Shown here: positions 12,191 through 23,899 of the stretch, piece by piece
How positions within the stretch are numbered: position 1 is the first letter of the stretch
How the letters are laid out: every line of letters begins with the position of its first letter
Origin: Nautilus pompilius
Lineage: Eukaryota > Mollusca > Cephalopoda > Nautilida > Nautilidae
Length of the DNA stretch: 64,000 nucleotides
Assembly: GCA_018389105.1 (NCBI GenBank)
Contig: JACATO010002451.1
Span: forward strand, 3,364,501 to 3,428,500
Direction: 5' to 3'
Notes under the pieces: generated by a model
The model's database searches: none
Told to the model about the DNA's origin: nothing
The model's input: the letters and a program-made list of their open reading frames with translations, nothing else
Made by a program: the position numbers and the translations under genes

Positions 12191-13443
12191 GTCTATAAAT
12201 ATGAACAGACTTTGAAAAAACAGAATGGCTTTAGCACTCACTCATGGAATGGTAGTATCATCTTCTGAATTTGCCAACTAATGAACACTTAGTTGTTTGC
12301 ATATTTAACTTAGCTCGGACACGCAGTGACTGAAACTAATCTCATCCATGGGTAGATAGGCTATTTTTTTTACTTTCAACCTTGAACTTTCTGACATTCG
12401 AATTGTCATCAATCCAGCCAATGAAGTGGAGCTGCTTAGACAAATGATTCAGATGATCATAATCATGGTGGTAATCTGTTGTATACAAGGAATATATCAA
12501 GATTTTGAAAAATGCTAGTTGCATGCAGAAAGTGAGACAAAACAATTCTATATTCAGAAGGGGCTTACATACTAAGGATTTTTTTCCCAGCAATTGATGA
12601 TCAGTAGGCCTTAAATGCAATTTTAAAAAGTCTGAAATGTAAAGGGCATTTTGAAACTGGACATTTTATTAAAAGTAACAAAGCTGGAAAATGAATTTTC
12701 TTGAATAATTATGAATATTAAAATGCATTCAGACTACTTGTAAGTTAGAAAAAAGGAGGCACATAGATAGAGAATAGTTGGATTAGATTTGTCTAATAAG
12801 AAATTAGCGAGACTACAGATTCATTTTCGAAATATATATGTAGTGTAATGCAGAGTGGCACAAGGATGCTTTTAATGTATTCCAATCTGCTACAGCCTTA
12901 GTACCCCATGTACAAGTGTTTGAGCTTATTGGATGGTTCTGGTGTATGTTCCACGTCCTGCAAAGTGGTTCACATTCACATGGAAGACTCAAGGCTCCAA
13001 GACAGGCTTTGTGATGAACTGTGATGTAGAAAAAAATGTATAAGGAGAGCTCATTTTCTCTTAAAGTGTTGGCATCCCTGTCAATAGCTGGTGGCACTTG
13101 ATTTTGCCAAGTGTTGAAATTTGAAAGCCAGACAACTCCCTTCAGCTCACCTGACAGTTGAAACAGCAGCAGCAAGCAACCACTTTCTGGGCCTGAATTG
13201 TGGAAAGACATGCTAACCCCCTGTAGATGGGTAGAGTCATAATGAGCTTGATGGTCAACCAAGAGATATAAAATATACTCCATTCTTGGAAAATACCACC
13301 TATTCCTTTAAGGATGATGAAAACAGATGGCTTGAAACAGACCATTAAAATAAAGCTTCCTTCTCAAGTTATTATTAGATGCTAGAAAGCAATCATGGCT
13401 TATACAGGCAAAATGCTTATCAGTATTTTTCAAACCAATTCTA

Positions 13444-13999
13444 ATATTGTTAGGGACAGCCAGTGGCCAATCCCCAGTTTGGTTTCTTTGTGCTCTTCAC
13501 CAGCTGGTAGTATGGATTTCCTTCCACATTTAAAAATGAAGGTTCTAATAGGAATTTCACTACTGAAGTCTAGGCCCTTATCAGAGTCATCTTATGGTTG
13601 TTATTTAACCTGCTGGAATTTCATCAATTTAATATTCTATTACTATAATTTTTTTTCCAAACGTGCTGATGCTCTAGCCAACCCCCTCCCCCAAAAATTA
13701 TTGCTGAATATGTACTTGGAACCCTTAATTTTTAAAAATCTCCATTGAAAAATCTAAATATATTTTCAAAATCTTTACATATTCCGAAAGTTTTAAAATC
13801 AGGAAAATTGTAAAGAATCCATGTTGCACAATCTAATACAATTTATCGGATCTGGCCTGCTGCGCATCTGCAGAGTGCTCAAGATATGGACAAACCAAGT
13901 ACTCATATAATACTAGAGACATTTAAATAAAACCCAGCCAGATACTATTACAATATAATACTCCTTCAGCTGGGTTTTAGTTTAACATCCCTAACAATG
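13444..13999. mobile_element. Possible non-autonomous element with short terminal inverted repeats
   Basis: ATTGTTAGGGA at about 13446-13456 is mirrored by TCCCTAACAAT near 13988-13998. Inside the right end a second inverted pair, TTAAATAAAACCCAGC and GCTGGGTTTTAGTTTAA (about 13922-13985), forms a hairpin. No coding potential and no clear target duplication were found, so the boundaries are tentative. Confidence 0.3.
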
Positions 14000-14113
14000 T
14001 AAACTCATTAAACAAGAATTTTTTTTTAGGTGTTATTTATTCCTAGTGAGCAGAGACAGTAGGTAGGTCTATCTTTTTTTTTCCATCACCAATGTGTCCA
14101 ACAGTACAGATTC

Positions 14114-14209
14114 CTCACTCACAACTTCTGTAGTCAAGGCAACCTTCTACACAAGTTTTCCGTCACAGCATCAAAACACTTCTGGAACAGACTACCACCA
14201 TTAAAGTAG
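14114..14209 (+). pseudogene. LINE reverse transcriptase C-terminal tail
   Basis: The frame from 14114 reads LTHNFCSQGNLLHKFSV and then KHFWNRLPPLK before TAG at 14207. The pattern of an FxS segment followed by FWNxLP is typical of the extreme C-terminus of many jockey/CR1/RTE-type LINE polyproteins. No upstream reverse transcriptase core is nearby, consistent with 5' truncation. Its left extent is unknown. Confidence 0.4.
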
Positions 14210-15656
14210 GCTATCAAATGTTGGAATCTCTACTGCACAAAACAATTATGTTGCACAACATAGATCATTGTGCAGGCTGCCGTATCTTCGCACAAGTTTA
14301 ATCAATGTTGTAGAAAAAGTAAGTAAATAAATAATCTAGTTTTATAGACAGTGACTAGCTGTAATGGCTGTGCACCAAAAACTAACTTGTACGAAGAGCT
14401 AATAATGTATTATGACAGATGGAATTCATATAATTTTTGTTTTTTTTTTTTAACTACTACTAATATTGATTTAAGCAATAAAAAATTGTTTCTAGTCTTC
14501 CATTAAAATAGTTATATAATACCAATAATTACATTATACCAAAATGGAGGTGAAATTTAGCTAAATTATATCTACAGATTTCACATTTCCACATCATTCT
14601 AGCTACTATTGTTTGTTCAACTCTTCAAGCCATCCTATGAATCATGCAAGTCGAGTTATAGATTGTAACCCATTTGCAGTTCTGACATGACTGCAAACTT
14701 TATGCATGGAGTGGACCTCACTGGCAGATGTTCAGCTGCTCTTTCATTCACCTGATAAAACTTAACGTTGTTTTGCACTGTGCCAGCTGCAAGTCCAAGA
14801 TTCCACGCTATCTGCCTCTCTCCTTGACCAACTGCTCATCCATTCAGTGGCCCCATGTAAATGGTTGAACATCGAGAACACTGCTTTAACAACCCACCAA
14901 CTCTAGTCTCATGACATGTACTATTTAAGGCCTGAACATGTGGCCTTGCAGGTAACATGGAGCTGTTCCATTATTTTCACGGATGCTCATTTTATTCTAG
15001 CAGGGCTCTGTATTTTGTAAGAAATGAATAATCCTTTAAAAAAATAAACAACTACAAAGATTTCTTTCTTTAAATTTTTTAAAAAAGATACTTGTATTTA
15101 CCAAAACCAGAGTTGTATTAGCAAAGAAAAGGTGAACAAACAACATTACAATATGTGTATACTTGGGCATAGAAGCTAAAAGATTAGTGATTAAAATGGC
15201 CCTTTAATATATTCACTGAGGTTCCTTGCCAACACCCTCAAGCAAAAAAGAAACGTTTTTAAAAACTGAAATAATAAAAATAATTACAAGCCCATTCCTC
15301 TTTCCATTGTGATATTTTCAAAAGCCATGTCTTATTTATTAAACATCCAAAAATGGCTTTAGAAGTTATTAAAAACAATAATTACTTACTAAATACTTCC
15401 TTTTATAGGCCCACAAATTCAAATGTTTGTGGGAAAAAACCAAACAAAAATGTGGTGAAGGGTGGAAGCAACCAACACTGAAGTTGTCATACAGTATGGC
15501 CCCTACCAGCTATCAAAGTAAAAACAAAATTGTAATAGAAGCACACAAGTTTGTATTTAGAAGTTCCCTTCTCTGTAACCCCAAACAACAAACACTCGAT
15601 AATCTGCCATTATTTTAATCATTATAATCGTTAAAGAGCGATACAGCGCAGGACTC

Positions 15657-16390
15657 TCAAGTGCTGGGTTCTGTGCTGTTTGGCGTGGTTGTATGATTGA
15701 CGTGCTGAAATAGTGCTGATGTGTTAGAAAATGCCTTTCCACAGCAAGTAAACTTGCAGGGGCTATTTTTGTAGAGGTTTTCACGAATGGCTAGATAATC
15801 ACTCCACGAGAAAGATTTCTCAGCATTGTCGTGCACCTGCTTCGCTCCCTTGTCATTTGAGTGGATGCGGATATGCCTGACCAGTGAATCTTTACGTGAA
15901 AATGACTTCTCACAGTGTGGGCATGTGAAAGCCTTCACCTTAGTGTGTGTCAGGGTGTGTGAAGATAAATGATGGCGGTAAAAAAAGGATTTTCCACAAT
16001 GTTCACAGGTATAGGGCTTCAAGCCACTGTGGGTTTTAACGTGTCGTACCAGGGGATCTTTTCGCGAGAATGACTTGTCACATTCATGGCACATGTGTGG
16101 CTTAATTCCAGCATGCGACAGAATGTGCGAGGTGAAGTGGTGGCTGAACGAGAACGATCTGTTGCAGTCTTCGCACCTGTAGGCCTTCTCTCGTGTATGA
16201 ATCTTCAGGTGCCTGACTAGGGAGTCTCTCCTCGAAAAAGACTTATCACAGTGGTCACACTTGTATGGTTTGTCGGCACTGTGCGTTGACAGGTGCGCTG
16301 AGAGATGGTGACTGTACAAAAAAGACTTGTCACAATGATCGCATTTGAACAACCTCTCCATATTCGCCATCATATTTGCTAGTCCTTTCT
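15657..16390 (-). CDS. C2H2 zinc-finger protein, alternating two-type array (main exon)
   Basis: A minus-strand exon with an open frame of about 240 codons. Its 5' end at 16390 follows the acceptor CTTCTTCAG, and the frame stays open from there to the first Met at 16373, so further coding exons upstream are possible. Six well-formed C2H2 fingers occupy about residues 8-170. Fingers 1, 3 and 5 have helices YSHHLSAH, FSHHFTSH and YRHHLSSH; fingers 2, 4 and 6 have RRDSLVRH, RKDPLVRH and RKDSLVRH. After finger 6 come one ruined finger (EKSFSWSDYLAIREN, lacking its Cys pair and His pair) and a partial one with an abnormal first Cys pair (TCCGKAF...HVNH). Linkers are less uniform than TGEKP. No KRAB, BTB or SET domain is in this exon. 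Probably a nuclear sequence-specific DNA-binding regulator. TTTATT at 15335-15340 could be its polyadenylation signal. Confidence 0.8.
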
Positions 16391-18237
16391 CTGAAGAAGA
16401 AAAATTTTTAATTTTAATATTTCATATTAATGCAGTCAGTCCACTTTTCTAACATTTCAAATGAAAGATTAAGATCTGTATCTATGGGATTACATACTCT
16501 TGCACAACAATAAGCTACTGCTCTTACACACTAGTGGGGCTACTTATCAAGCAGCCAACCCTGTACCATCAACAAGAGCCAATAGACTGCTAATTATAAG
16601 TTTTCCATCCATGTTACTTTGATATAATTAAGTATATATGGTTTTCAATTTGAGTATCCTTTTCCATAGACATAAGACTTCAGAAATTTCAAGTGGTTTG
16701 ATGTTTTCAACTTGTTTATAAGATATTTTCTTAAGACCTACCAGTGTACACATGCAAGAAGCCAGTGGACTGTTTTTAAAAATTGTTAAACATCAAGCAG
16801 TATAGGCACAGAGCTGAGAAGTATGGAAATTTTAAAACATCCACTGTTAGGTCTGCTAAGTTCAAAATGGACATTTAGCAGTGATATGTAGATGGAGTAG
16901 GGAGTGGCAATTAACTTTCCTGCAGATGAAGATGGATCACCAACTGACATTCACTGTCATATGGTGATTTATGATGTACTGTACTAATAATACAAGTACC
17001 ATGGGACTGGGTAAATGAAGTGGTCTAACAAATAAAGCATGGCACCAGATGACCAGCAACAGCTGAGACGAGAGACAAAAGCTGACAAACTGATCTGTAA
17101 TAATCAACACATTAAGCAGCACAAATTCAACATGATTGCCATCAATGCAAATCTCATACTCCATGTACTCTTAGTGCATGCCTTGCATGTTAACACCATC
17201 TCACAAAGAAATGGGAAGATCCTAAACCTATCTCCTACCATGCTAGGAGACCTATATTTTCGTGAAGTGAATCGAGAGTTTGTTACCAATCTAATGAAGT
17301 GTCAATCATTGAAGCAGACTCACAAAGGAAATTGAGCCAAGTAGAAATTTGAGATTGGGACTTTCATGCTGGCAAAGTCAAGGTGACTATTTTCTAGGAT
17401 ATTATATTTGATGATTAACTAACTGGAGGCATTCAAAGAACCTGGTACCAACAATAAAATTTCTACAAACCCTGAGGACAACAAAGGTCATCGCAAAAGT
17501 TGAAACAGTGAATAACCTGTGCCCCCCAACCCAATAAGCCAGATCTGGCACTACCACTTCCATCCTTTTTTTTCTCTGTCCATTAACCCTCTACAGAGCT
17601 GACAAAACTGCAAAAAAACGCACTCACTTAATTGCTTTTAATAACTTCATACTAAGAAGTCATGGAATGACCAAGAAAAGCATAAGTGACATAGCACGTA
17701 GTTCAGTAATCCAAATGAAAAAATGTTAAAAAAAAAAAAAGGAAGGAAGGAAAAATTCAGTTTATAGTATAGAAAGTCAAGCATGGAGTAAAATCAATCA
17801 CTCCCCCAGGAAGTTGTTGCAGTTAATGACATGCACTGAAGCATCACACCTTACAGAAGAATGATAAAGCTGCCAGTAGGTATCCACTCTGTGACCAGTG
17901 TGTATTTTGTGGCCATTCATAGAGAACAGGAAACATGTCTTTTTTCTTCCCTCTATCCTCACCAGGATATGACATGGGTTGTCAAGGTGAACCTGTCATT
18001 TTCTCTATTGGTAGACTTTTCAGTTTCCTGGAGCAGAAACCACACCCAGAGTCTAATCAATGTCAAGGCTGAAATCTCTGTGTGTTAGCACTTCTGTCTC
18101 TCCCAAATCTACTTTCTATCTTAAGGGTTTTCAGAGTAAAGTATGAAAACAATGATAATGGCTATGTTGAACACAAACCATGCCAAGTACTTCCAATATT
18201 TCATATCTCTTCTCACCAATGTAGTATACCCAGTGTA
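16391..18237. other. Intron or intergenic stretch
   Basis: Upstream side of the zinc-finger exon. Short ORFs are present on both strands (for example a plus frame at 17039-17335), but none has a recognisable domain or supporting splice signals. No repeat was identified. Confidence 0.4.
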
Positions 18238-18239
18238 TA

Positions 18240-19061
18240 CAGTAAACCCCCGTCATATCGCGGTTTTTTCTGTAAGACCTATTAATTTTCATATCGTGTA
18301 TGTTTTCACAATTTCGCAGCATTCCCTAGCATTGTTTATGAGTTTAAATCTCCGCTGATTGGCTATTCTGTTTTAGAAGCATCTTGCTGCTTCACATCTC
18401 GCAGGGAGAGCTGCTGTTCACCTTGCTGTTTTATTGATAACCACAAGGATGCCACCCAAACGCCCATCATCTAAGGCTTCTGGTGAGCCAAAGAAGAAGA
18501 GAAAGTTCTTGACGATTCAGGAGAAGGTGGAACTTCTCGATATGATAAAGGAAGGACAGAGTTATGTTGCAATAGCCCGCCATTACGGTATGAATGAGTC
18601 AACGGTTCACTACATCAATAAAGATGAGAAGAATATCAGGGCAACCACTTCGCTGTGCATCAATGAAGGTGCAAAACGAGTTGTTTCTATCTGCAATAAA
18701 AAACATTGTCAGGATAGAAACTGCCTTGGCTTTTTGGATCCAAGATTTCCGAAAGAAAAACATCACTTTGGATGGTAACACCATCAGGACCAAGGCAAAG
18801 AAGCTGTACGACACCTTTGCCGATCAAAGAGGTTCTGAATAAGATTTTTGTGTTTTCCATTGCTCTTGCTTTCTCTCAATATCTTTTGTGTGTTTCTATT
18901 GTTTTAAAAGTGTGTTTAAAGACTTTAAAATGCATTTAAAAGTACCGTAAAAGTTATAAAAACATGCCTAGGGTGTATTTAAATAGGGTATTTCTATTTC
19001 ACAGATTTTCACTTATTGCAGGTGGGTCTGGAACGTAATCCCCACGATGGAGGGACTACTG
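18240..19061 (+). mobile_element. Short Tigger (pogo/TIGD1-type) DNA transposon, defective
   Basis: The element begins CAGTAAACCCCCGTCATATC and ends GATGGAGGGACTACTG. Both ends are of Tigger type and are flanked by TA on each side (18238-18239 and 19062-19063), the expected target duplication. From 18449 it encodes MPPKRPSSK, then KKKRKFLTIQEKVELLDMI and GQSYVAIARHYG, the CENP-B-type N-terminal helix-turn-helix of TIGD1-like transposases. The frame then shifts by one near an A6 run at about 18698, continues as WIQDFRKKNITLDG to YDTFAD, and stops at 18841. The whole DDE catalytic region is missing, so the copy is an internal deletion derivative that could move only with a transposase supplied elsewhere. 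Confidence 0.85.
18449..18843 (+). pseudogene. TIGD1-like transposase N-terminal fragment
   Basis: This is the coding remnant inside the Tigger element: a basic nuclear-localisation-like start (PKKKRK) and a CENP-B N-terminal DNA-binding helix-turn-helix, then a one-base frame change at about 18698 and the beginning of the second CENP-B DNA-binding domain. The catalytic DDE domain is absent. It might still bind transposon ends if translated up to the break, but nothing here shows expression. Confidence 0.8.
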
Positions 19062-20109
19062 TATTGGCAAGGTCCACTCTACCTGTGTACTTGTTGTACA
19101 TGGTGATATTTATTGCCATGAAAGCCCTTATTTCATCAGGTGTTGTCTGGTGTGACTGCCCACCTTCCTCTGCATTCATGCAACACACTGGTTGGTCTTC
19201 TCTGCCATGTGATGGAAAACAATCCTCCAGTATGAGTTGACAAAAGAAGCAGACTGGCTTTGTCTCATCTGCAACATTAATCTATGAACCGACAGGCTGG
19301 GAAAATGTTGGTAGGTTGATCAGTTGCAAATGTCCCAAAATCTACTCTAGCCCTTTCTCCTTGCCACTTTCTTTGTGGTTTCTGTCAATATCAGACACAT
19401 ACTCACATGAATTACTGTCAGACCAGCTGAATGATGAGAGATCTTAGGTATGCATGCTCAAAACCTCTACATCAATAGAAGAAATGATTCAGAGTCAGAC
19501 TGCATACTGTAAATGAAATATGATCACTACAACAGAGTTTGCACAGGTAAGTACACATTTGCAGAAAAACAATGTGATAAAAATAGATGGTGATAATATG
19601 CACAATAATCTTCCTACACATGCTATAGTATAAGATGGAACCAATCATCAAACGACTCACTGTGACTGCCTTGCCTGGCTGGTTTTGGCAGTTTCCCAGG
19701 AAAAGATTAACAGGAGAGTAGGCAATGTGTTTTCAAACAATTGCATGCTGATGAAAAATCTTTTTTATCATGATGAAATGCTTCATTTGATACAAAGGAA
19801 AGGAAAGGGATGTTACCTGGATGGAAAAATGATTGCATAGTCCTCAAGACATGTCTGTTTGTACAAAAGCATTCGTATTTGCGTGTGTGTGTGTTTAGAA
19901 ACAGAAATCCTTAAGAAACAAAGGTGTTACTTTTGAAGTTACTTTCATTAATAGCATTCTTCTATAATCTGCACAAAAAGTTAAGGATATTGCATTGGAA
20001 ATTTCTTGTATGTCATTAAATACAACAATGAGCAGTTCATTAGTGAAAAATTGTAGCTACCTAAGATCTCCTGCTCACTGTCCATGATATCACAGTACCA
20101 CAAACATAT

Positions 20110-20705
20110 AGAGGTCAAACACCTTAAAACAACAATCACTTTAATGGTATGTTTGCCATCCTGCTGCTGGATATAATTCAGAAAGTCTCTTCTCATGCTG
20201 TGGATGACATCTGATTGGAGATCCTGCACAATTTCTCCATCAATGCAACAAGCAGTTCATCCAGCATTCTTGGTGTATTTTGATGATTATCAGTGGTTCT
20301 TTCAATGAAGTACCACAAGTGTTCAATGTCTGGAAACCTGATAGGCTATGGCAGAGTGACAATCCAAATGGCTATAGTCATCTTTTTGGTAAACAATTTC
20401 CAGTCAATGTTGTGACAATAGCACTACAATTGGTTTTGAGAAATGTTCCCTGATGACAACTAGCTCAGTTCCATAATACCTCACGCCTGCTCCACACAGA
20501 TCCATCTGGCCAGCATTCTCCACCTGCCAAAATAAGCATCACTCTCCATTGTCTGTCAGTTGTATGCAAAACAGCATATGGCATGTATGTGTTCAGCACA
20601 GAAGAGGTTCTGCACAATCTGAAGAGAAACAAAAATGCCCCAAGTTTGTCTTTACTGTGATCATCACAAATATGGTTCACAGGCTTTTGTTTAAACTGAG
20701 CCAAT
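20110..20705 (-). pseudogene. Tc1-like transposase relic (C-terminal half)
   Basis: On the minus strand, from right to left, there is an RQWRV segment near 20.5 kb followed by WPDGSVW, which corresponds to the GGGSVMVWG region of Tc1-like transposases. Next comes FPDIEHLWYFIER near 20.33 kb, the SPDLNPIEHLW block that contains the last catalytic acid. Then IQSDVIHSMRRDFLNYIQQQ and DGKHT near 20.17 kb match the IQ.L..SMPRR....I.ARGGHTRY tail. Stops and frame changes lie between the pieces, so the gene is dead. No inverted repeats were located. Confidence 0.7.
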
Positions 20706-21860
20706 CAGTGTCGTGATTTATTGCTTCGGGTCAACCATGGCAAACGGACATGTATTGGGTTCTTTGAATGTCTGATATCACTGCCATAACCAATTAGTCA
20801 ATCTGAGTCACACCTATGTTTCCAACAAATACTATATATCAAATGCAGGATCCTGTTTACTTTTTTGTCATTATGAACCTCTTTTATGGCCAATTGTATC
20901 AGCAAGCAATAAACGTGCATAAACAACTTTCTATCCATTGAGAAATGCATCCCAGAAACTTTCCCAAGCAGTAGTGAAAGAATCAGACAACTGCACGATT
21001 TGACTTTATAGGCTAAAATATAATTACGAGAAAAACCATTTGCATGAATGCAATCTTTTTGGAAATTCTGTACAGAAATGTTAATCACATTCTGAATTCA
21101 TTGATTAATATCTGGTAGAATTCAAGACTGACTCTTCTTCACACAAGTCACCATTAGACATATATTTACTCTATTCATTCAGTTTGCATCCACATCTTAG
21201 AGAAACAGTATTGAATAATGGTTGAAAAATTCTGAAACGCTCCATTTAAGTCTTTTTAATCAAATAGTCTATGTTTGAAGCTACTAAATTCTACAGAAAA
21301 AAAAGGTGCAGTGAAAAATGGTAATAAGAAAATTAATTATTTTAATTAGCTTAAAAAAATGAAGTCAACAATGCAAATAAAATACAAAATTATTGTATGA
21401 TAAGATGTTAAGTCATGAATATGTGAACAAGTCTACACATTAACTGATGAATGTATTATAGGTATTAGCTTTATACAACTATTTTAGAAAATATGTTGTA
21501 ATATTTTTAAAAAATTTGCATACCAAAACATATTTGACTGAAATAATTAAAACCTCGCCTTTGGGATCTGTACTGGCTGGTTGTGAAATTCATTCAACAA
21601 TTTTGTTGAAGGCTGGAATGGGATGTTTAAAACATCAATGCTTTAAATCTGTAACAAGCGAAACGTTTCCTCCATTACCTCTGTCTGATCACCATTTCAA
21701 ATTAAAATCTTTCTCGAAAGCTATTGGGAAAGTTTTTAATGCACACACACACACACACCCTCTCAATGCTGAATCTAGATGTTTTATTTTTACGAGGCAG
21801 GAAGACGTCATACGACTTTTTTAAAAAAATTATTTCGCTTATTTTTACTTCACTGCAGTA
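20706..21860. other. AT-rich intergenic stretch
   Basis: No gene was recognised. A CA repeat lies at 21741-21759. Several short ORFs are present without domain similarity. Confidence 0.45.
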
Positions 21861-21867
21861 AAGTGGT

Positions 21868-21975
21868 GTTTGGTGGCTGGCTGTGACTGACTGACTGGCT
21901 GTGTGTGACTGGTGTGTGACTGGCTGACTGGCTGTGCGTGACTGGATGACTGGCTGTGTGTGACTGGCTGTATAC
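21868..21975. repeat. Minisatellite of TGACTGGCTG-type units
   Basis: About 100 bases are built from repeated GACTGGCTGTGTGTGACTGG-like blocks with units of roughly 10-18 bases and a few substitutions. It is noncoding tandem DNA just upstream of the CpG-rich promoter region. Confidence 0.7.
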
Positions 21976-22199
21976 AGCAGAGTCGTCGTGATTTCAGTAA
22001 GGTTTCCGAACACCCACCACCTCTATTTTCTCTATACGCATCTCGCTGATGTATTAAATATTAATTGGAGATAAAAAGAAAGGGAAGGAAGGAAAGAAAT
22101 TAAGAAAGAGGGATCCTGAATGGGGCTGGAATATAAACAAGGCCTTGGTAATACGTGCAGCTTCACGTCTAGAATACGATCACAACCCTAATTAAACAA

Positions 22200-23899
22200 A
22201 CTGGGCCAGAGTGAGTGGGCACTGAGTCGGCCCCCGTCTAAGGAAACCATTTAGTCCGTTCGACTCGCCTACATACTGATCATCTATCTCCTTTAGTTCC
22301 CGACTGGCCCTCTATCCCACCACCCCGACCAGGTAAGCGATGTCACGCACAAATAACCTAGATGGACAGGGGGAGGGGGGGAAACAAATGCTTACAGACC
22401 GAGGTACAAAAGATTTCATTTACGTCTCGCAAGCCGACCTTTTGTTGTCCCCACCCCACCCACCCCCGTCTTCTGCCGGTCAGATGGAGAGTGCGTATGT
22501 TGGGGAGATGTTTAACGAAACAGAGACGCCCCGACCCGGAGACCTACGTAATGTTTACTTTCTAATGTAAACACCCCACCTGCCTCCATTCTTTTCTCCT
22601 AGTAATGAAATTATGTGTCCGCGGCGGAACCAGCTTCCGTCGGACGAGCAGCACAAGGCCGGAGTCGGACGGGTTAATCCCGACCCCTAACCCTGCGGAC
22701 AACTCCCCCGGGGGTGGGGGGGGGGGTGGGGAGAGCTGTTTTGCCGAAACAACGAGAGTCCGACCAGCCGGCCTAGCCTGACCCCCAGGGCGTCTCCCCG
22801 ACAGCCCACCATTGCCAGCCAGGACCACCACCATCCACCATCCTCCCCCTCCTCCTCCTCCTTTCTCTAATTCACCGGACGATCTCGCGAATTTCAACAG
22901 GTCTGTCGACCAAAGCTCACTTACCGCCTTTTGTCTCGAGTCCTTGCTGCGGTGCGGGAATAAGCCCAAGGGCAGGAAAATCGAACAACAACGCTGATAA
23001 TGATGATGATGATGATGATAATAATAATAATAATAATGTAAACTGGCCGCACAGAACAGACACAGTAATAAAAAATGCAGGCCCACACGTGACCGTTTAG
23101 CTCTAGAACGAGGCTCCGCCGCTGACTGCTCGGAAACCTCTCGGTAAAGTTCGCCGATAAAATTTTGGCACCAATTTTTGTTGTTGTTGTTGTTTTTTTT
23201 TTTTTTAAATTTTCGAAATTCGGCAGTCAATAAAAATAGACAAATAGATCGAAATTAAGACGTCTTTTTTCGTGGTGTTTTTGTAATTTTTAAGAACGGT
23301 ACAAAAGTTGTTTTTTTTTTTTTTTAATTTGGGATAAAACAATAAGCAAAATAAAAAAAAAAAACAACAACCTCTTTTGTGCTTGGTTTGATACTTTAAA
23401 CACCAGTTCCCCTGTTCTGTACAGACAAAAATAAAAAAAATAGAGAGGCGGTCTGCAGCAAAAATGTTCAACTTTCGATCGAAAAGTTAATTTGCGTCCC
23501 GTGCTGGATATTTTAATGAAGTCAGAAATCCTCCACTTATAAAGAAAAGAAGAAAAACAACAAAAACAACAACAACAAACGTCACGTGACGTCGGGTATC
23601 TATTGACAACTTGATCGTGATGGTGGGGGGAACGCTCTTTGTGGTATTTATTATTATTTACGTTTTGTTGTACCCACGTGAATGCAGTGGATGGAAGGAA
23701 AGTTCCGTACAGAATATGACGATTTTCCAGGGAAGGTTACAACAAAGAATGAGAACACTCCTCCTCCGAGATGCAATTAAATAAATTATATTAAGCAGGT
23801 AGTGTTATTTCGCGCGAGATGACTAAGCAGTAACCCTGAGCATGCGCAGTGAGACGGACACGACGACCTCGGCCTGGTGAGCGACGCCCGCTGACAGCT
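22200..23899 (+). promoter_or_regulatory. CpG-rich promoter region upstream of TMEM205
   Basis: The stretch is much richer in CpG and G/C runs than its surroundings, especially 22.2-23.1 kb. It contains a G-rich tract near 22.71 kb, a GAT/AAT microsatellite at 22997-23038, and a donor-like CCAG/GTAAGC near 22.33 kb. A 14-bp palindrome ACGTCACGTGACGT lies at 23579-23592, and GAGCATGCGCA, an NRF1-type site, at 23838-23848. The latter is about 55 bases before the TMEM205 start codon, so transcription probably begins near 23.86 kb. The direction of any second transcript from this island is not determined. Confidence 0.6.
22997..23038. repeat. Trinucleotide microsatellite
   Basis: A run of TGA units passes directly into a run of TAA units. 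Confidence 0.85.

Larger units (their letters stand above)
11041..15300. other. Intergenic DNA with scattered repeat relics
   Basis: No intact gene was found. It holds the SINE-like piece near 12.1 kb, the possible terminal-repeat element at 13.44-14.0 kb and the LINE tail at 14.1 kb, all listed separately. A 156-codon minus-strand ORF at 12813-13283 ends in a TWGTKAVADWNTL segment that weakly resembles the C-terminal tail of LINE reverse transcriptases. The rest is unassigned AT-rich sequence. Confidence 0.5.

Noticed and set aside
12813..13283. 156-codon minus-strand ORF as a gene
   Set aside because: No splice support or conserved domain was found; only a weak LINE-tail resemblance at one end, so it is described under the intergenic stretch.
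22562..23230. 222-codon minus-strand ORF in the promoter region
   Set aside because: It is made of translated microsatellites and G/C runs (Tyr-His, Pro and Gly stretches), has no domain, and lies across a CpG-rich promoter.
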